Shown: in pieces, positions 50,049 to 58,422 of the stretch
How the letters are laid out: every line of letters begins with the position of its first letter
Numbering within the stretch: position 1 is the stretch's first letter
Source: Niastella sp. OAS944
Lineage (GTDB): Bacteria; Bacteroidota; Bacteroidia; Chitinophagales; Chitinophagaceae
Assembly: GCA_024809215.1 (NCBI GenBank)
Contig: JANUBW010000009.1
Coordinates: 310,001-374,000, forward strand
DNA: 64,000 nt
Direction: 5' to 3'
The notes under the pieces: generated by a model
What the model saw: the letters and a program-made list of their open reading frames with translations, nothing else
Database searches by the model: none
Told to the model about the DNA's origin: nothing
Made by a program: the position numbers and the translations under genes

Positions 50049-52490
50049 CTAGAGTTTATAAGTTAGGGTCATTCTCATGTTACGGCGTGGTTCTACTATA
50101 TAAGAATAGAAAACAGCTTCAGGATTAGGGCTCGAGGAAAGTGAAGCTGCGGTAAGCAGGTAGCGGTTATCGAGCAGGTTGTTCACCAGCATGTTGATAC
50201 CAAACTTACCTTTTTGATACGAAATACCGCCATCAAAGCGCAGGTACTCGGGCATGTTGGGTGTTTGCGAAGTGCCGTAGAAGCGTCCGGCCAGCCATTG
50301 GAAGCCACCATTCACACCAAAGCCATTTAACACACCTTTGCTGAAGCGATAGCTTAACCAGCCATTGGTAGTGTGGCGGTTGGTATTGGCGGTTTGGTTA
50401 CCAACAGTTTTTGTAGTCACCTGTTCTGATTCTTTAGTTACTTTCGAATCGGTATAAGCGTAGTTCAGTATCAGGTTCAACCCTTTTACAACTTCTCCAT
50501 TGATATCGAGCTCAAAACCTTTTGTTTCTGTTTCGCCCAATTGTACCGAGTAGGTAACGCCATTGATGGTAGGACCGGTAGTTAATGCATTTTTGCGTGT
50601 GATGCGGTATACACTGGCACTGCTTACCCAACGGCCGCCAAACCATTCCTTTTTCACGCCAAATTCAATATTGTTGCCTTTAATAGGTTTGAAGGGAAGA
50701 CTGTCGGCCCCTAAACCCGCAACCGGAACAAACGACTGATCGTACAGGGCGTATACTGAAGTTTGTTTATCTATAGAATAGCTGATGCCGGCCCGGGGCG
50801 ACCATACCTGGTCCTTTATGTCGGTGTATTTTGATTTGCCAACAGTTTCAGCATAGGTAAAACGGATGCCAAGAGATACGCGTAAGTTATTATTTAGGAA
50901 GCCCAGTTCATCCTGAACATATGCTGATGCATAATTAGTATAAGTAGCATATGCAGTAGCGCCTGCGCGTTGGCGAATGTTCACTGACCGGTCGAATACG
51001 GGAATGGAATCCATAGGTAATCCATATTCGGGCTTATAAATATTGAATGTTTTACGGCCTGTAAAATTAACGGCGGTATCACCTGTGCGGAAATCGCCCC
51101 AGAATTTTTTATTACCGAAATCACCACCGCCCAAAATACGGTGGCGAACGCTGCCGGTATATTCTTCACCACTGAAAGAGAACTGTGCAAAGCGGTTTTC
51201 ACCGGCTTCATCGCCAATATTGTAACCGCGCTTCATATCGCCATTTTCTTTGAGTAAAGTAGGCCACATGCTACCAGATTGCATGGCAAAATTGAAGTAA
51301 GCAACCTGCGCGTGCGCTTTCCAACGATCGTTCAGCTGATGATCGAGGTAAACATATGTGCTATGATCTCTCATTTTTCCCGGAGGTAATGATGGGTCGG
51401 TATAAAAGAAATCGTTGGCAACGTCCTCATCGGCTAATTGTTTTTTACTGAACATGTAGTTTCCGTTGGCCAGGTATTTACTGGCCTGATAGGTGTACTC
51501 AAAGGTTACAGATGTTTTATCGTCGATGAGGTATTTGAAAACCGGGGCAACCACTACACGGTTGTTGAAGTTGAATTTGGTGTGATAGTCTTTTTGTTGG
51601 GCGGCCAGGTTCAAACGGTATAACAAACGGCCGTCTTTGCTCAGTTTACCATCAAAGTCGGCACTGGCGCGGTACGTGCTAAAACTGCCGGCGCTGATGC
51701 TGAATGCCTGGTGGCTGATGCCGGTGGGCTTTTTGGTTACTACGTTATAGAATCCACCGGGTTCACCTGCTGCCAGCATAAAACCGGCCGGGCCTTTTAC
51801 AAATTCAATATTCTCGACCATAGAAGCATCTTCAGCGGTTGGGCCCCAGCTGGCTTCGATATTCATACCATTACGAAAGGCAGGTATCTTGGAGCCGCGC
51901 ATACGAATATTGGCATATTGATTATCCCAGTGTCCCATACGCGAGGCGCCACTTACGTTGCGGGTAATACCATCAACGATGTCGAACACCTGCTGATCGG
52001 CCATTGTGCGTTTGCTGATCACCTGAATGTTCTGTGGTGTTTCTAAAATTGAGCTGGCCAAACGCAGGGACGAAGAAGGATTATCGATCTTGTAGCGGCC
52101 ACCGGATGTAACCACTATTTCGGTCAATTGCGCGTCGGACAATACCAGTTTGAAAGAGATATTGTTTTGTTTACCATTTTCAGATAAAACTATAGTTGTG
52201 TCGAGTGGTTTGTACCCTTTCACGGTTACATCAACTTTATAAGAACCTGCAGGCAGGTTTTTGAAAAGGTAGTAACCGGTTTCGGTAGTCAGTGATTGTT
52301 TTTCTACAGGGCCGCTAACCTTTACGGCTACTCCTTCGGCAGGCTCATTGTCAACGGTAATGATCTGACCCGAAATAACCCCTTTAGGGCCATTTACCTG
52401 GGCAGAAACATGTATGGAAAGGAAAAGACAAAGAAAAATACTTAATACAGACGATAACCGGGTGCTGCTTTGCTTGCTAAAACTCGTCAT
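50049..52490 (-). CDS. TonB-dependent siderophore receptor
   Basis: 813 residues. Signal peptide (SVLSIFLCLFLSIHVSAQ), carboxypeptidase-regulatory-like domain at about 38-115 (GVISGQIITVDNEPAEGVAVKVSGP), TonB plug at about 130-250 (TPQNIQVISKRTMADQQVFDIVDGITRNVSGASRMGHWDNQYANIRMRGSKIPAFRNGMNIEASWGPTAEDASMVENIEFVKGPAGFMLAAGEPGGFYNVVTKKP) and a 22-strand-type barrel ending RRNMRMTLTYKL. The plug and the PepSY partner make a hydroxamate-type siderophore the likely cargo. Likely Fur-controlled; no Fur box is identified. Confidence 0.94.
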   Translation of the reverse strand: MTSFSKQSSTRLSSVLSIFLCLFLSIHVSAQVNGPKGVISGQIITVDNEPAEGVAVKVSGPVEKQSLTTETGYYLFKNLPAGSYKVDVTVKGYKPLDTTIVLSENGKQNNISFKLVLSDAQLTEIVVTSGGRYKIDNPSSSLRLASSILETPQNIQVISKRTMADQQVFDIVDGITRNVSGASRMGHWDNQYANIRMRGSKIPAFRNGMNIEASWGPTAEDASMVENIEFVKGPAGFMLAAGEPGGFYNVVTKKPTGISHQAFSISAGSFSTYRASADFDGKLSKDGRLLYRLNLAAQQKDYHTKFNFNNRVVVAPVFKYLIDDKTSVTFEYTYQASKYLANGNYMFSKKQLADEDVANDFFYTDPSLPPGKMRDHSTYVYLDHQLNDRWKAHAQVAYFNFAMQSGSMWPTLLKENGDMKRGYNIGDEAGENRFAQFSFSGEEYTGSVRHRILGGGDFGNKKFWGDFRTGDTAVNFTGRKTFNIYKPEYGLPMDSIPVFDRSVNIRQRAGATAYATYTNYASAYVQDELGFLNNNLRVSLGIRFTYAETVGKSKYTDIKDQVWSPRAGISYSIDKQTSVYALYDQSFVPVAGLGADSLPFKPIKGNNIEFGVKKEWFGGRWVSSASVYRITRKNALTTGPTINGVTYSVQLGETETKGFELDINGEVVKGLNLILNYAYTDSKVTKESEQVTTKTVGNQTANTNRHTTNGWLSYRFSKGVLNGFGVNGGFQWLAGRFYGTSQTPNMPEYLRFDGGISYQKGKFGINMLVNNLLDNRYLLTAASLSSSPNPEAVFYSYIVEPRRNMRMTLTYKL

Positions 52491-52686
52491 AGTGGTAATA
52501 AATTGATTTTAATAACTGGTCGGAAACGATTGAACTTGAACGTTTTGGTTTCGGCCTGCAAAATTATCCTGCAATTAATTGTGATATTTACGCTATCGGG
52601 AAAAGCGTTTATGCAAAAGGGAAATTCTGGTGTATTGAAATAAATCAACCAGCCTGTCGTTCTTGCATTTTTAACCGACCCTATCA

Positions 52687-53160
52687 ATGAGAAACAAAAT
52701 CTACGCTGTTATTGCGATCCTCTTCTGTTTTGCCATGTCAAAAGGTTGTATTGATGATTATATGAAAGGTGACGATAATTCAAACATCGCTAAGTATGAA
52801 ACCATGCTGGCCGATAATTCAAAAACAACCGCCAGGCTTCGTGATGTGTTTAAAGAAGTGACCGTAAAGATCATGAAAGTGCCTGTTAAATCCTATGAGT
52901 TTACATATGATTATACGGTTGAAGGCGTATCTTATTCAGGCGAACACACCTTATCGGAATTACCAAAAACAACCGACCTGGAAGTATACTATCTGAAAAG
53001 CGATCATTCGTTTAGTATAGTAGATCCTAAGAGCAGGCTCGAAAACGAAAAGGAAAATGGCTGGGCCAAAAACCCTTTATACTGGGCAATTGGCTGGGGT
53101 GTCCTCGGTATTGGTGTACTGCTCAATTTTATTTTTGAACTAAGAGAAAACAGAGGCTAG
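52687..53160 (+). CDS. Small envelope protein, DUF3592-like
   Basis: 157 residues. An N-terminal signal anchor or lipobox (FCFAMSKGC), a central extracytoplasmic beta-rich segment (SYEFTYDYTVEGVSYSGEHTLSELPKTTDLEVYYLKSDHSFSIVDPKS) and a C-terminal TM helix (LYWAIGWGVLGIGVLLNFIFEL). The arrangement of a YxVxGxxYxG sheet between two membrane parts fits DUF3592-type proteins. Function unknown. It converges on the BASS transporter gene with a 1 bp gap. Confidence 0.7.
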   Translation: MRNKIYAVIAILFCFAMSKGCIDDYMKGDDNSNIAKYETMLADNSKTTARLRDVFKEVTVKIMKVPVKSYEFTYDYTVEGVSYSGEHTLSELPKTTDLEVYYLKSDHSFSIVDPKSRLENEKENGWAKNPLYWAIGWGVLGIGVLLNFIFELRENRG

Positions 53161-53161
53161 G

Positions 53162-54166
53162 CTATACGGTCTGTTTATGTTTTCGCGCCATGCCTTGCGC
53201 CATGATGCTTACTGCAATCAGCTGCAAGGCATGGTATAACATTATAGGTAATAACAGTATACCCATTAGCGGACTTCCCATAAAGATCACCTTCGCCATT
53301 ACTGTTCCATGTATCAGCGATTTTTTTGAGCCACAGAAAGTGGCTGTAATGGTGTCTTCGCGGTTAAAGCCCAGCAAACGGGCAACGCCCCCGGTAATAA
53401 AATAGGCTACAAAGAACAACCCTAATAAGCAGGCCCCCAGTAATACCAGCTCCATTATATCGAGGCTGCTGAACATATGTTGATCGAACGAATCGCTAAA
53501 AGCGGTGTATACAATAGAAAGTATGGTAAGCTGATCGAAGTACTTTAATTGCCTGCTGTATTTCTCAGCTATCTTACCTAAACGGGTAGGGTTTAATAAC
53601 AAGCCCAATACTACAGGCAACAATATTTGCAGAAGTAATTTCTTCACTACATCGCTCATGTCAACATCATTGTGGTTGCCGCCTGTAACCAGGGCCATCC
53701 ACGCAGGTGTTATAAAAATACCCATGAGGCTTGAAATACTGGCGTTGAATATAGCACCAGGTATATTGCCGTGGGCAATGGATACCATTACCACCGATGA
53801 AGAAACGGTTGAAGGTAATGCGGCCAAAAAAAAGCTGCCCAACCATAATACCTGTGTTTCCCCACTATTGAGCCAGGGTTTAAGTATCAATACCAGCAGC
53901 GGGAACAAAATGAATGTACTTGCCTGTACAAGAATATGTAAACGCCAGTTGCTCAATCCTGCTACCAGTTTATTTCTGTTCAGTTTTAGCCCGTAAAAAA
54001 AGAAGATAAGCGAAACACCTATATTGGCCAGCCACGAAATGGAGAAAGGCCCTTCTGCAATACCCGGCCCTGGAAACTGCGAAGCTAAAATGATCATCCC
54101 TATTAAAGAGAGTATAAACCAGTCTAACCCAAAACGCCCCAGCAATTGTGCTAATTTTGTTGCCAT
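53162..54166 (-). CDS. Bile acid:sodium symporter family (BASS-like) transporter
   Basis: 334 residues with about ten hydrophobic helices. Typical segments: LANIGVSLIFFFYGLKLNRNKLVAGLSNW, HILVQASTFILFPLLVLIL, FLAALPSTVSSSVVMVSIAHGNIPGAIFNASISSLMGIFITPAWMALV (the core helix-breaking motifs of the family), and GFNREDTITATFCGSKKSLIHGTVMAKVIF. It belongs to the SBF-like group (YfeH-type). The substrate is probably an organic anion, with a cation gradient as driving force. It lies 27 bp beyond the stop of the kinase genes on the same strand. Confidence 0.92.
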   Translation of the reverse strand: MATKLAQLLGRFGLDWFILSLIGMIILASQFPGPGIAEGPFSISWLANIGVSLIFFFYGLKLNRNKLVAGLSNWRLHILVQASTFILFPLLVLILKPWLNSGETQVLWLGSFFLAALPSTVSSSVVMVSIAHGNIPGAIFNASISSLMGIFITPAWMALVTGGNHNDVDMSDVVKKLLLQILLPVVLGLLLNPTRLGKIAEKYSRQLKYFDQLTILSIVYTAFSDSFDQHMFSSLDIMELVLLGACLLGLFFVAYFITGGVARLLGFNREDTITATFCGSKKSLIHGTVMAKVIFMGSPLMGILLLPIMLYHALQLIAVSIMAQGMARKHKQTV

Positions 54167-54192
54167 ACAGGATGCAAGATACTGAACCCTGT

Positions 54193-55266
54193 TTATTTAG
54201 TTAAACCCAGCGCGGGATCATCGGCCAGTTGTGGCGGTAGCAGGGGCAGGGTTACCATAAAACTGTTTTCATCCTGGGTAATGGAAAACCCATCCTGTTG
54301 CAGTAATTCATACTTCAATCTGATGTTCTTTAAGCCTATTTTATTACTGGGTACTTTTACGGTGCGGCGTTGTAAGTTATTGCGAACTACCAGTTGGCGG
54401 TCGTCGCGGGTAAAGATCTCTATTTCCAATGGGGTCGATCTGGCAAGGATATTATGCTTCACGGCATTTTCAATCAATAGCTGTAAAGTGAGCGATGGCA
54501 ACAGGTAGGCGTCGTAACGCGGTACGGTGGTTACCTGTAGTTTAATGGCCTCGCCATAGCGGGTTTGCAATAAGCGGTTATAAGAGTGTACAAAGCGGAT
54601 CTCATTGGCAACGGTGCTTAATCCTTCTTCGTTGTTCTTTAGCAGATAGCGATATACTTTACTTAGTTCGTTTAAAAAAAGATCGGCGGTTTCCTTGTCT
54701 TCCCGTATAAGCGATGAAAGTGTATTAAAACAATTGAACAGAAAGTGCGGGTTCACCTGGTTCTTTAAACTATCGAATTCTTCCCTGAACGATAGCTGGC
54801 GCAGCATTTCTTTTTCTTCTTCCACCTCTTTGTATTTGGTAACGGCATAGTCGGCATCGTACAGGGTCTCAAATACAATGTTTACCACCAACGAAAGCAC
54901 TGCGCCCTGCCATACATCGGGCAGGTTGAAACGATAGCCTTCAATATGTAATAAGCTATACAGCGTACTAATAAACAACACGGTGCTCACCATCGACAAA
55001 CAACATATTCCTAATTTATACCGCATGCGCCGCCGGGTTTGGTTTAGCTCGGGGTATTTCTTTTCTGCTTTTGCTGAATTGGTGATACGAATGTACCAGC
55101 TACAAAAGCCAAGTATAAAAATGAGCGGGAACGAAATGGCCCAGATCTGCCATTCCCACCAAAACCGTTCTTTATACAGTATTTGGTTAACGGCAATATC
55201 AATAATGGGCATGGAGAACAAAAAGGAATACACTTTTAGTTTTGGTATGGCCCGTATGTTTATCAT
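54193..55266 (-). CDS. LytS-type sensor histidine kinase
   Basis: 357 residues. Four transmembrane segments at about 15-140, then a coiled linker and the LytS/YehU His_kinase core: EFDSLKNQVNPHFLFNCFNTLSSLIREDKETADLFLNELSKVYRYLLKNNEE with the phospho-acceptor His in NPHFLFN, RYGEAIKLQVTTV, the N-box SLTLQLLIENAVKHNIL, and the ATP-lid GLKNIRLKYELL. The start overlaps the stop of the upstream kinase gene (ATGA). No LytTR response regulator is in the window. Confidence 0.93.
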   Translation of the reverse strand: MINIRAIPKLKVYSFLFSMPIIDIAVNQILYKERFWWEWQIWAISFPLIFILGFCSWYIRITNSAKAEKKYPELNQTRRRMRYKLGICCLSMVSTVLFISTLYSLLHIEGYRFNLPDVWQGAVLSLVVNIVFETLYDADYAVTKYKEVEEEKEMLRQLSFREEFDSLKNQVNPHFLFNCFNTLSSLIREDKETADLFLNELSKVYRYLLKNNEEGLSTVANEIRFVHSYNRLLQTRYGEAIKLQVTTVPRYDAYLLPSLTLQLLIENAVKHNILARSTPLEIEIFTRDDRQLVVRNNLQRRTVKVPSNKIGLKNIRLKYELLQQDGFSITQDENSFMVTLPLLPPQLADDPALGLTK

Positions 55267-56318
55267 CGCCCTCCCTTTTTACAAATGAACAATGGCAGGC
55301 GTATCACCCGTTCTGTATCGCTGTCTTCAATAACAATGCGGCTTTGATGCAACAGTGAGTACCTGGTTACCAGGTTATCGATACCCGATTCAATATCTGC
55401 CTTCTCGCTTATGAGTTTTGGTTGTACATTATTGCGTACCACAATATCATCCGCGGCTTTTTCAATTTTAATGCACAGCGGTTCGTCTTTCGTCATTACG
55501 TTTTGCGTAAAGGCGTTTTCAATAATGGTTTGCAGTGTAAGCGGTGGCAGCCATTTGTCATAATCGGCCGGGGTAATGTTGATGATGATCTGCAGCCCGT
55601 CGCCATACCTTGTTTTTAGCAGATAATAATAGGAGCGTACAAAGTTGAGCTCGGTAATAAGCATTACCAGCTCGTCGTCTTCATTGCGAAGCATATACCG
55701 GTATACCTTGCTCATTTCATCGAGAAACTTTTCTGCTTTTTCTTCATCTTCATAAATAAGGCTCGAAAGGGAGTTGAGGCTGTTGAATAAGAAGTGTGGG
55801 TTCACCTGGCTTTTAAGGCCCTGTAAACGGCTTTGGCGGTTGGCCCGGCTCAACTGTTCGCTCTCCTTCATTTTATGTTTCCAGATCTTATAACGGGCAA
55901 TGCCTTCCAGCAAAAACGTAATGAAGATGGCGCTGATGCCGGTGCCAATAAGGCTCCATACAAAGGCGGTTTTATTGAACGTATAAGTAAACCAGGGGAT
56001 ATATTTATAACCCTGGAAGAGGAACTCCAAAAAGATGGTGATGATGATAAGGAAAAGGAAGAGCATGATGAGCAAACGCAGTCCAATGCCTTCTTCGCCT
56101 TTAAAGAACCTTTTTAAGAACACCCCAACGGCGCTGCATACGGTAAAACCGGTTGCATACACCATAGCGGCAGCGGCGGTGGCCGTTAAGAATACTTTGT
56201 AGTTGGTAAAATAGGGTACACCCAACATAAGGCTGTTTACACCAATGGTAAAAGGACCGACAAACAAAGACATTACCAGGTAATCTTTGCCGCTATATTG
56301 AGGTAGTTTCCATTTCAT
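55263..56318 (-). CDS. LytS-type histidine kinase with degenerate ATP-binding motifs
   Basis: 351 residues. Four transmembrane segments (about 15-35, 45-70, 80-105 and 120-140), then the His_kinase core with an intact phospho-acceptor motif (LKSQVNPHFLFNSLNSLSSLIYEDEEKAEKFLDEMSKVYRYMLR). The N-box reads LQTIIENAFTQNVM instead of IENAxKHN, and the ATP-lid region (ESGIDNLVTRYSLL) lacks the GxGLxN glycines. ATP binding is therefore doubtful, so it may serve as a heterodimer partner or pseudokinase for the kinase it overlaps downstream. It is the first gene of the pair. Confidence 0.9.
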   Translation of the reverse strand: MKWKLPQYSGKDYLVMSLFVGPFTIGVNSLMLGVPYFTNYKVFLTATAAAAMVYATGFTVCSAVGVFLKRFFKGEEGIGLRLLIMLFLFLIIITIFLEFLFQGYKYIPWFTYTFNKTAFVWSLIGTGISAIFITFLLEGIARYKIWKHKMKESEQLSRANRQSRLQGLKSQVNPHFLFNSLNSLSSLIYEDEEKAEKFLDEMSKVYRYMLRNEDDELVMLITELNFVRSYYYLLKTRYGDGLQIIINITPADYDKWLPPLTLQTIIENAFTQNVMTKDEPLCIKIEKAADDIVVRNNVQPKLISEKADIESGIDNLVTRYSLLHQSRIVIEDSDTERVIRLPLFICKKGGR

Positions 56319-56419
56319 ACTTCACGCTCGCGATACAATTTAATGCCAAATGGCTGATGATATGCGAGGGAAGACCCCGGTTGCAATATGGGCTGTTTGA
56401 ATTGAGTAAAAAGAGGGTT

Positions 56420-56518
56420 CAATTGGCAATTGACAATATGCAATTGGCAAAGGTTTCCGAATTTTCAGAACCATGCCTAATAGCTTATTGTCTAATGCTT
56501 ATTGCCCATTGCCTATTG
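56420..56518. repeat. Word-repeat element overlapping a gene end
   Basis: Repeated CAATTGG/CAATTGAC words at 56420-56450, and a second set (GCCTAATAGCTTATTG, TAATGCTTATTG, CCATTGCCTATTG) at 56475-56518. The second set supplies the last codons and the stop codon of the gene at 56499-57338. Confidence 0.7.
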
Positions 56519-57338
56519 ATTTCGCAACGCGAAATCCCTGGTTGCTGAAAGAGGCGCGATCATTCACCTGGCCTATCATGTAAGAATTGAACGCATGACA
56601 CGAATTACCACTGCACCACCACGAACCGCCGCGGGCATGTACCAGTGAAGACCGTTGGTTGGGTGATACTTTTCCGCTGCAGAATTCGAAAACATTGCCA
56701 TATGTATCGTATAAACCCCAGGGGTTGGGTTTAAAATGCCCTACAGGTGAAGTGGTCATATAGCCATCGGTATAGTCGGCTTTTTTGTGATCGTGGCCGT
56801 ACCAGATGTTGGCGTAGGGTTTTATTTGCTGCGGGTTATTGCCAAAAAAATAATTGGTGCGGGTGCCTGCACGGCAGGCAATTTCCCATTCTTCGAGTGT
56901 TGGTAGCCGAACGCCGGCCCAGGTACAATAAGCCTGTACATCGTGATAACTGATACAGGTAACGGGATGGTCCATGTGATTGGTGATACCGCCACGGCTT
57001 TTGCCGTTGGGATACCGCCAGTAAGCGGTACTGTCGCTCTTCCATCTGAACTCATCGAGCGGTGGTTCAAATACCAGTGCATTGTGCCGTTTTTCGGCAT
57101 CGGTAATATAACCGGTGGCGGCAACAAAGGCGGCAAATTGCCGGTTGGTGGTTTCGCAGGCCGCTATATAAAAGGTATCTACTTTTACTTTTCGTAAAGG
57201 GTTGCGTGCATCATCTTTTATCCCAACTTCATACACACCTTTGGGTACTGTAACAAAGCGTGTATGTTGTTGCGCTGTTGCCTTGTGCAGGCAAAACAGC
57301 GCAACAAATACAAGCCATGTTTTATTTTTTATGTAACC
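56499..57338 (-). CDS. Exported formylglycine-generating-enzyme (SUMF1)-like protein
   Basis: 279 residues from ATG 57338; signal peptide (WLVFVALFCLHKATAQ). FGE-sulfatase domain: VPKGVYEVGIKDDARNPLRKVKVDTFYIAACETTNRQFAAFVAATGY, HPVTCISYHDVQAYCTWAGVRLPTLEEWEIACRAG, SPVGHFKPNPWGLYDTYGNVFEFC, and the C-terminal ARGGSWWCSGNSCHAF...ASFSNQGFRV. The Cys pair spaced C-x4-C in that last segment matches the two catalytic copper-binding Cys of active FGE, unlike many SUMF1 relatives that lack them. No sulfatase gene is in the window. The start overlaps the end of the upstream lipoprotein gene by 17 bp, so expression is coupled. The 3' end is formed by a repeat element. Confidence 0.87.
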   Translation of the reverse strand, partial: GYIKNKTWLVFVALFCLHKATAQQHTRFVTVPKGVYEVGIKDDARNPLRKVKVDTFYIAACETTNRQFAAFVAATGYITDAEKRHNALVFEPPLDEFRWKSDSTAYWRYPNGKSRGGITNHMDHPVTCISYHDVQAYCTWAGVRLPTLEEWEIACRAGTRTNYFFGNNPQQIKPYANIWYGHDHKKADYTDGYMTTSPVGHFKPNPWGLYDTYGNVFEFCSGKVSPNQRSSLVHARGGSWWCSGNSCHAFNSYMIGQVNDRASFSNQGFRVAKSIGNGQ

Positions 57339-58185
57339 CATTATAGAAATTTGTGGCCCGCTGAATAATAAGGTCTTCATTGGCCTTGTTGTATACCAGG
57401 TAAAAAGCGGTCATATAGTCTTCTTCAGTTTTCGGTTCGCGATACAGTTTTTTGTAACCGCTTGAGTTCACAAATTCGGGATAGTTATTTTTCTTCATCA
57501 ATTGTAACAGCAGGGTAAGAACGTAATGGTCTTTTTTATCCTTGTTGTAGAAATCGATGAGGTAAGGAATGAGTTCGGTAGCATTCATTTCAATAATGGC
57601 TTCCTTGAGGTTGCTCTTGATAGTTTGTTGTTCTTTTACCAGTTGCATTAACTCAGTGCGATTATTTTTAAAGAAATTTATCTGGCGTTCGCTCCACATA
57701 AATTCTCCGTAGGTATCGGGCAGTGTACCGTAAATGCGATTGGCTGCATCGGGGTGTTGAGGAAGGGGATCGCAGATCTGGCTATAGCTTTCGGGGTGCA
57801 CCATGTTATAGGTGAACTTTTCTTTTACTGAAAGCGCCGCGAAGGTTTTTTCGGTAAGTGCTTCTATGCCGCCGTCGCCTTCTCCTTCAATGTATGGGAT
57901 CTTTGCTACCAGTGCTTTTATTTTTTCGAGGCCATAGGGTGGTACAGTTAACTCGCCGGTATTTAAATAGATCTGGCCTTTAGTGGTATTTTTTGTAGTG
58001 TCTATTGCGGCTGCTAAAGGGTCGGGCGTAGCATCGGTTGGTTCTGATGCAGGCGTATTTGCTTCACTTGCTGTTGCTGCTATATCATGTTTTTGGGTAG
58101 TGTTCTGTGTTGATGCGTTTTGCGCGGCAGGCGATGAGCAGGCTGCCAGCCACAGGACCAGGCCCAGGGGTAAGTAAGTTTTCAT
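57322..58185 (-). CDS. Lipoprotein of unknown function, FGE-like gene partner
   Basis: 287 residues from ATG 58185. Lipobox (VLWLAAC), a low-complexity Thr/Ser/Ala linker to about residue 65, then a mostly helical domain (LEKIKALVAKIPYIE, KEKFTYNMVHPESYSQIC, SERQINFFKNNRTELMQLVKEQQTIKSNLKEAIIEMNATELIPYLIDFYNKDKKDHYVLTLLLQLMKKNNYPEFV) of repeat-like character. No family recognised. Overlap with the FGE-like gene suggests a shared role. The start at 58221 used by a longer frame lies inside the repeat and is rejected. Confidence 0.75.
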   Translation of the reverse strand: MKTYLPLGLVLWLAACSSPAAQNASTQNTTQKHDIAATASEANTPASEPTDATPDPLAAAIDTTKNTTKGQIYLNTGELTVPPYGLEKIKALVAKIPYIEGEGDGGIEALTEKTFAALSVKEKFTYNMVHPESYSQICDPLPQHPDAANRIYGTLPDTYGEFMWSERQINFFKNNRTELMQLVKEQQTIKSNLKEAIIEMNATELIPYLIDFYNKDKKDHYVLTLLLQLMKKNNYPEFVNSSGYKKLYREPKTEEDYMTAFYLVYNKANEDLIIQRATNFYNGLHKK

Positions 58186-58206
58186 GGGCGGAAAAATACA
58201 ATTTAG

Positions 58207-58246
58207 TTGACAAGTTAACAAGTTGACGAGTTAACAAGGTGACAAG
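58207..58246. repeat. Tandem 8 bp word repeat
   Basis: Five direct units: TTGACAAG, TTAACAAG, TTGACGAG, TTAACAAG, GTGACAAG. They lie 22 bp upstream of the lipoprotein start codon on its strand. Confidence 0.8.
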
Positions 58247-58249
58247 TAA

Positions 58250-58289
58250 GGGAGGTTCTCCGCCAGCTGGCGGAGAGCTTCCCTTTTTT
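58250..58289 (+). terminator. 34 bp hairpin with CCGCCAGCTGGCGG core and T-run
   Basis: An imperfect palindrome of 34 bp around the perfect 18 bp core CTCCGCCAGCTGGCGGAG (58258-58275) is followed by TTTTTT. It has terminator form on the plus strand, where no gene ends nearby. The core is shared with 47240-47253. Confidence 0.6.
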
Positions 58290-58296
58290 AAATGCC

Positions 58297-58371
58297 GAAG
58301 TAGGAAATAAGAAGTAGGAAATAAGAAGTAAGAAATGTCCTTCGTACCTCTTACTTCATACTTCCTACTTC
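58297..58371. repeat. Word-repeat element with GAAGTAGGAAATAA units
   Basis: Two direct 14 bp units GAAGTAGGAAATAA and a third variant (GAAGTAAGAAAT) are followed by the inverted words CTTACTTC and CTTCCTACTTC. It can form one long hairpin between two minus-strand genes. Confidence 0.8.
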
Positions 58372-58422
58372 AGTCATAATAGAAAGGTGAGCCGCCCTTA
58401 GTGGAAATGCCTTTTAATTATC

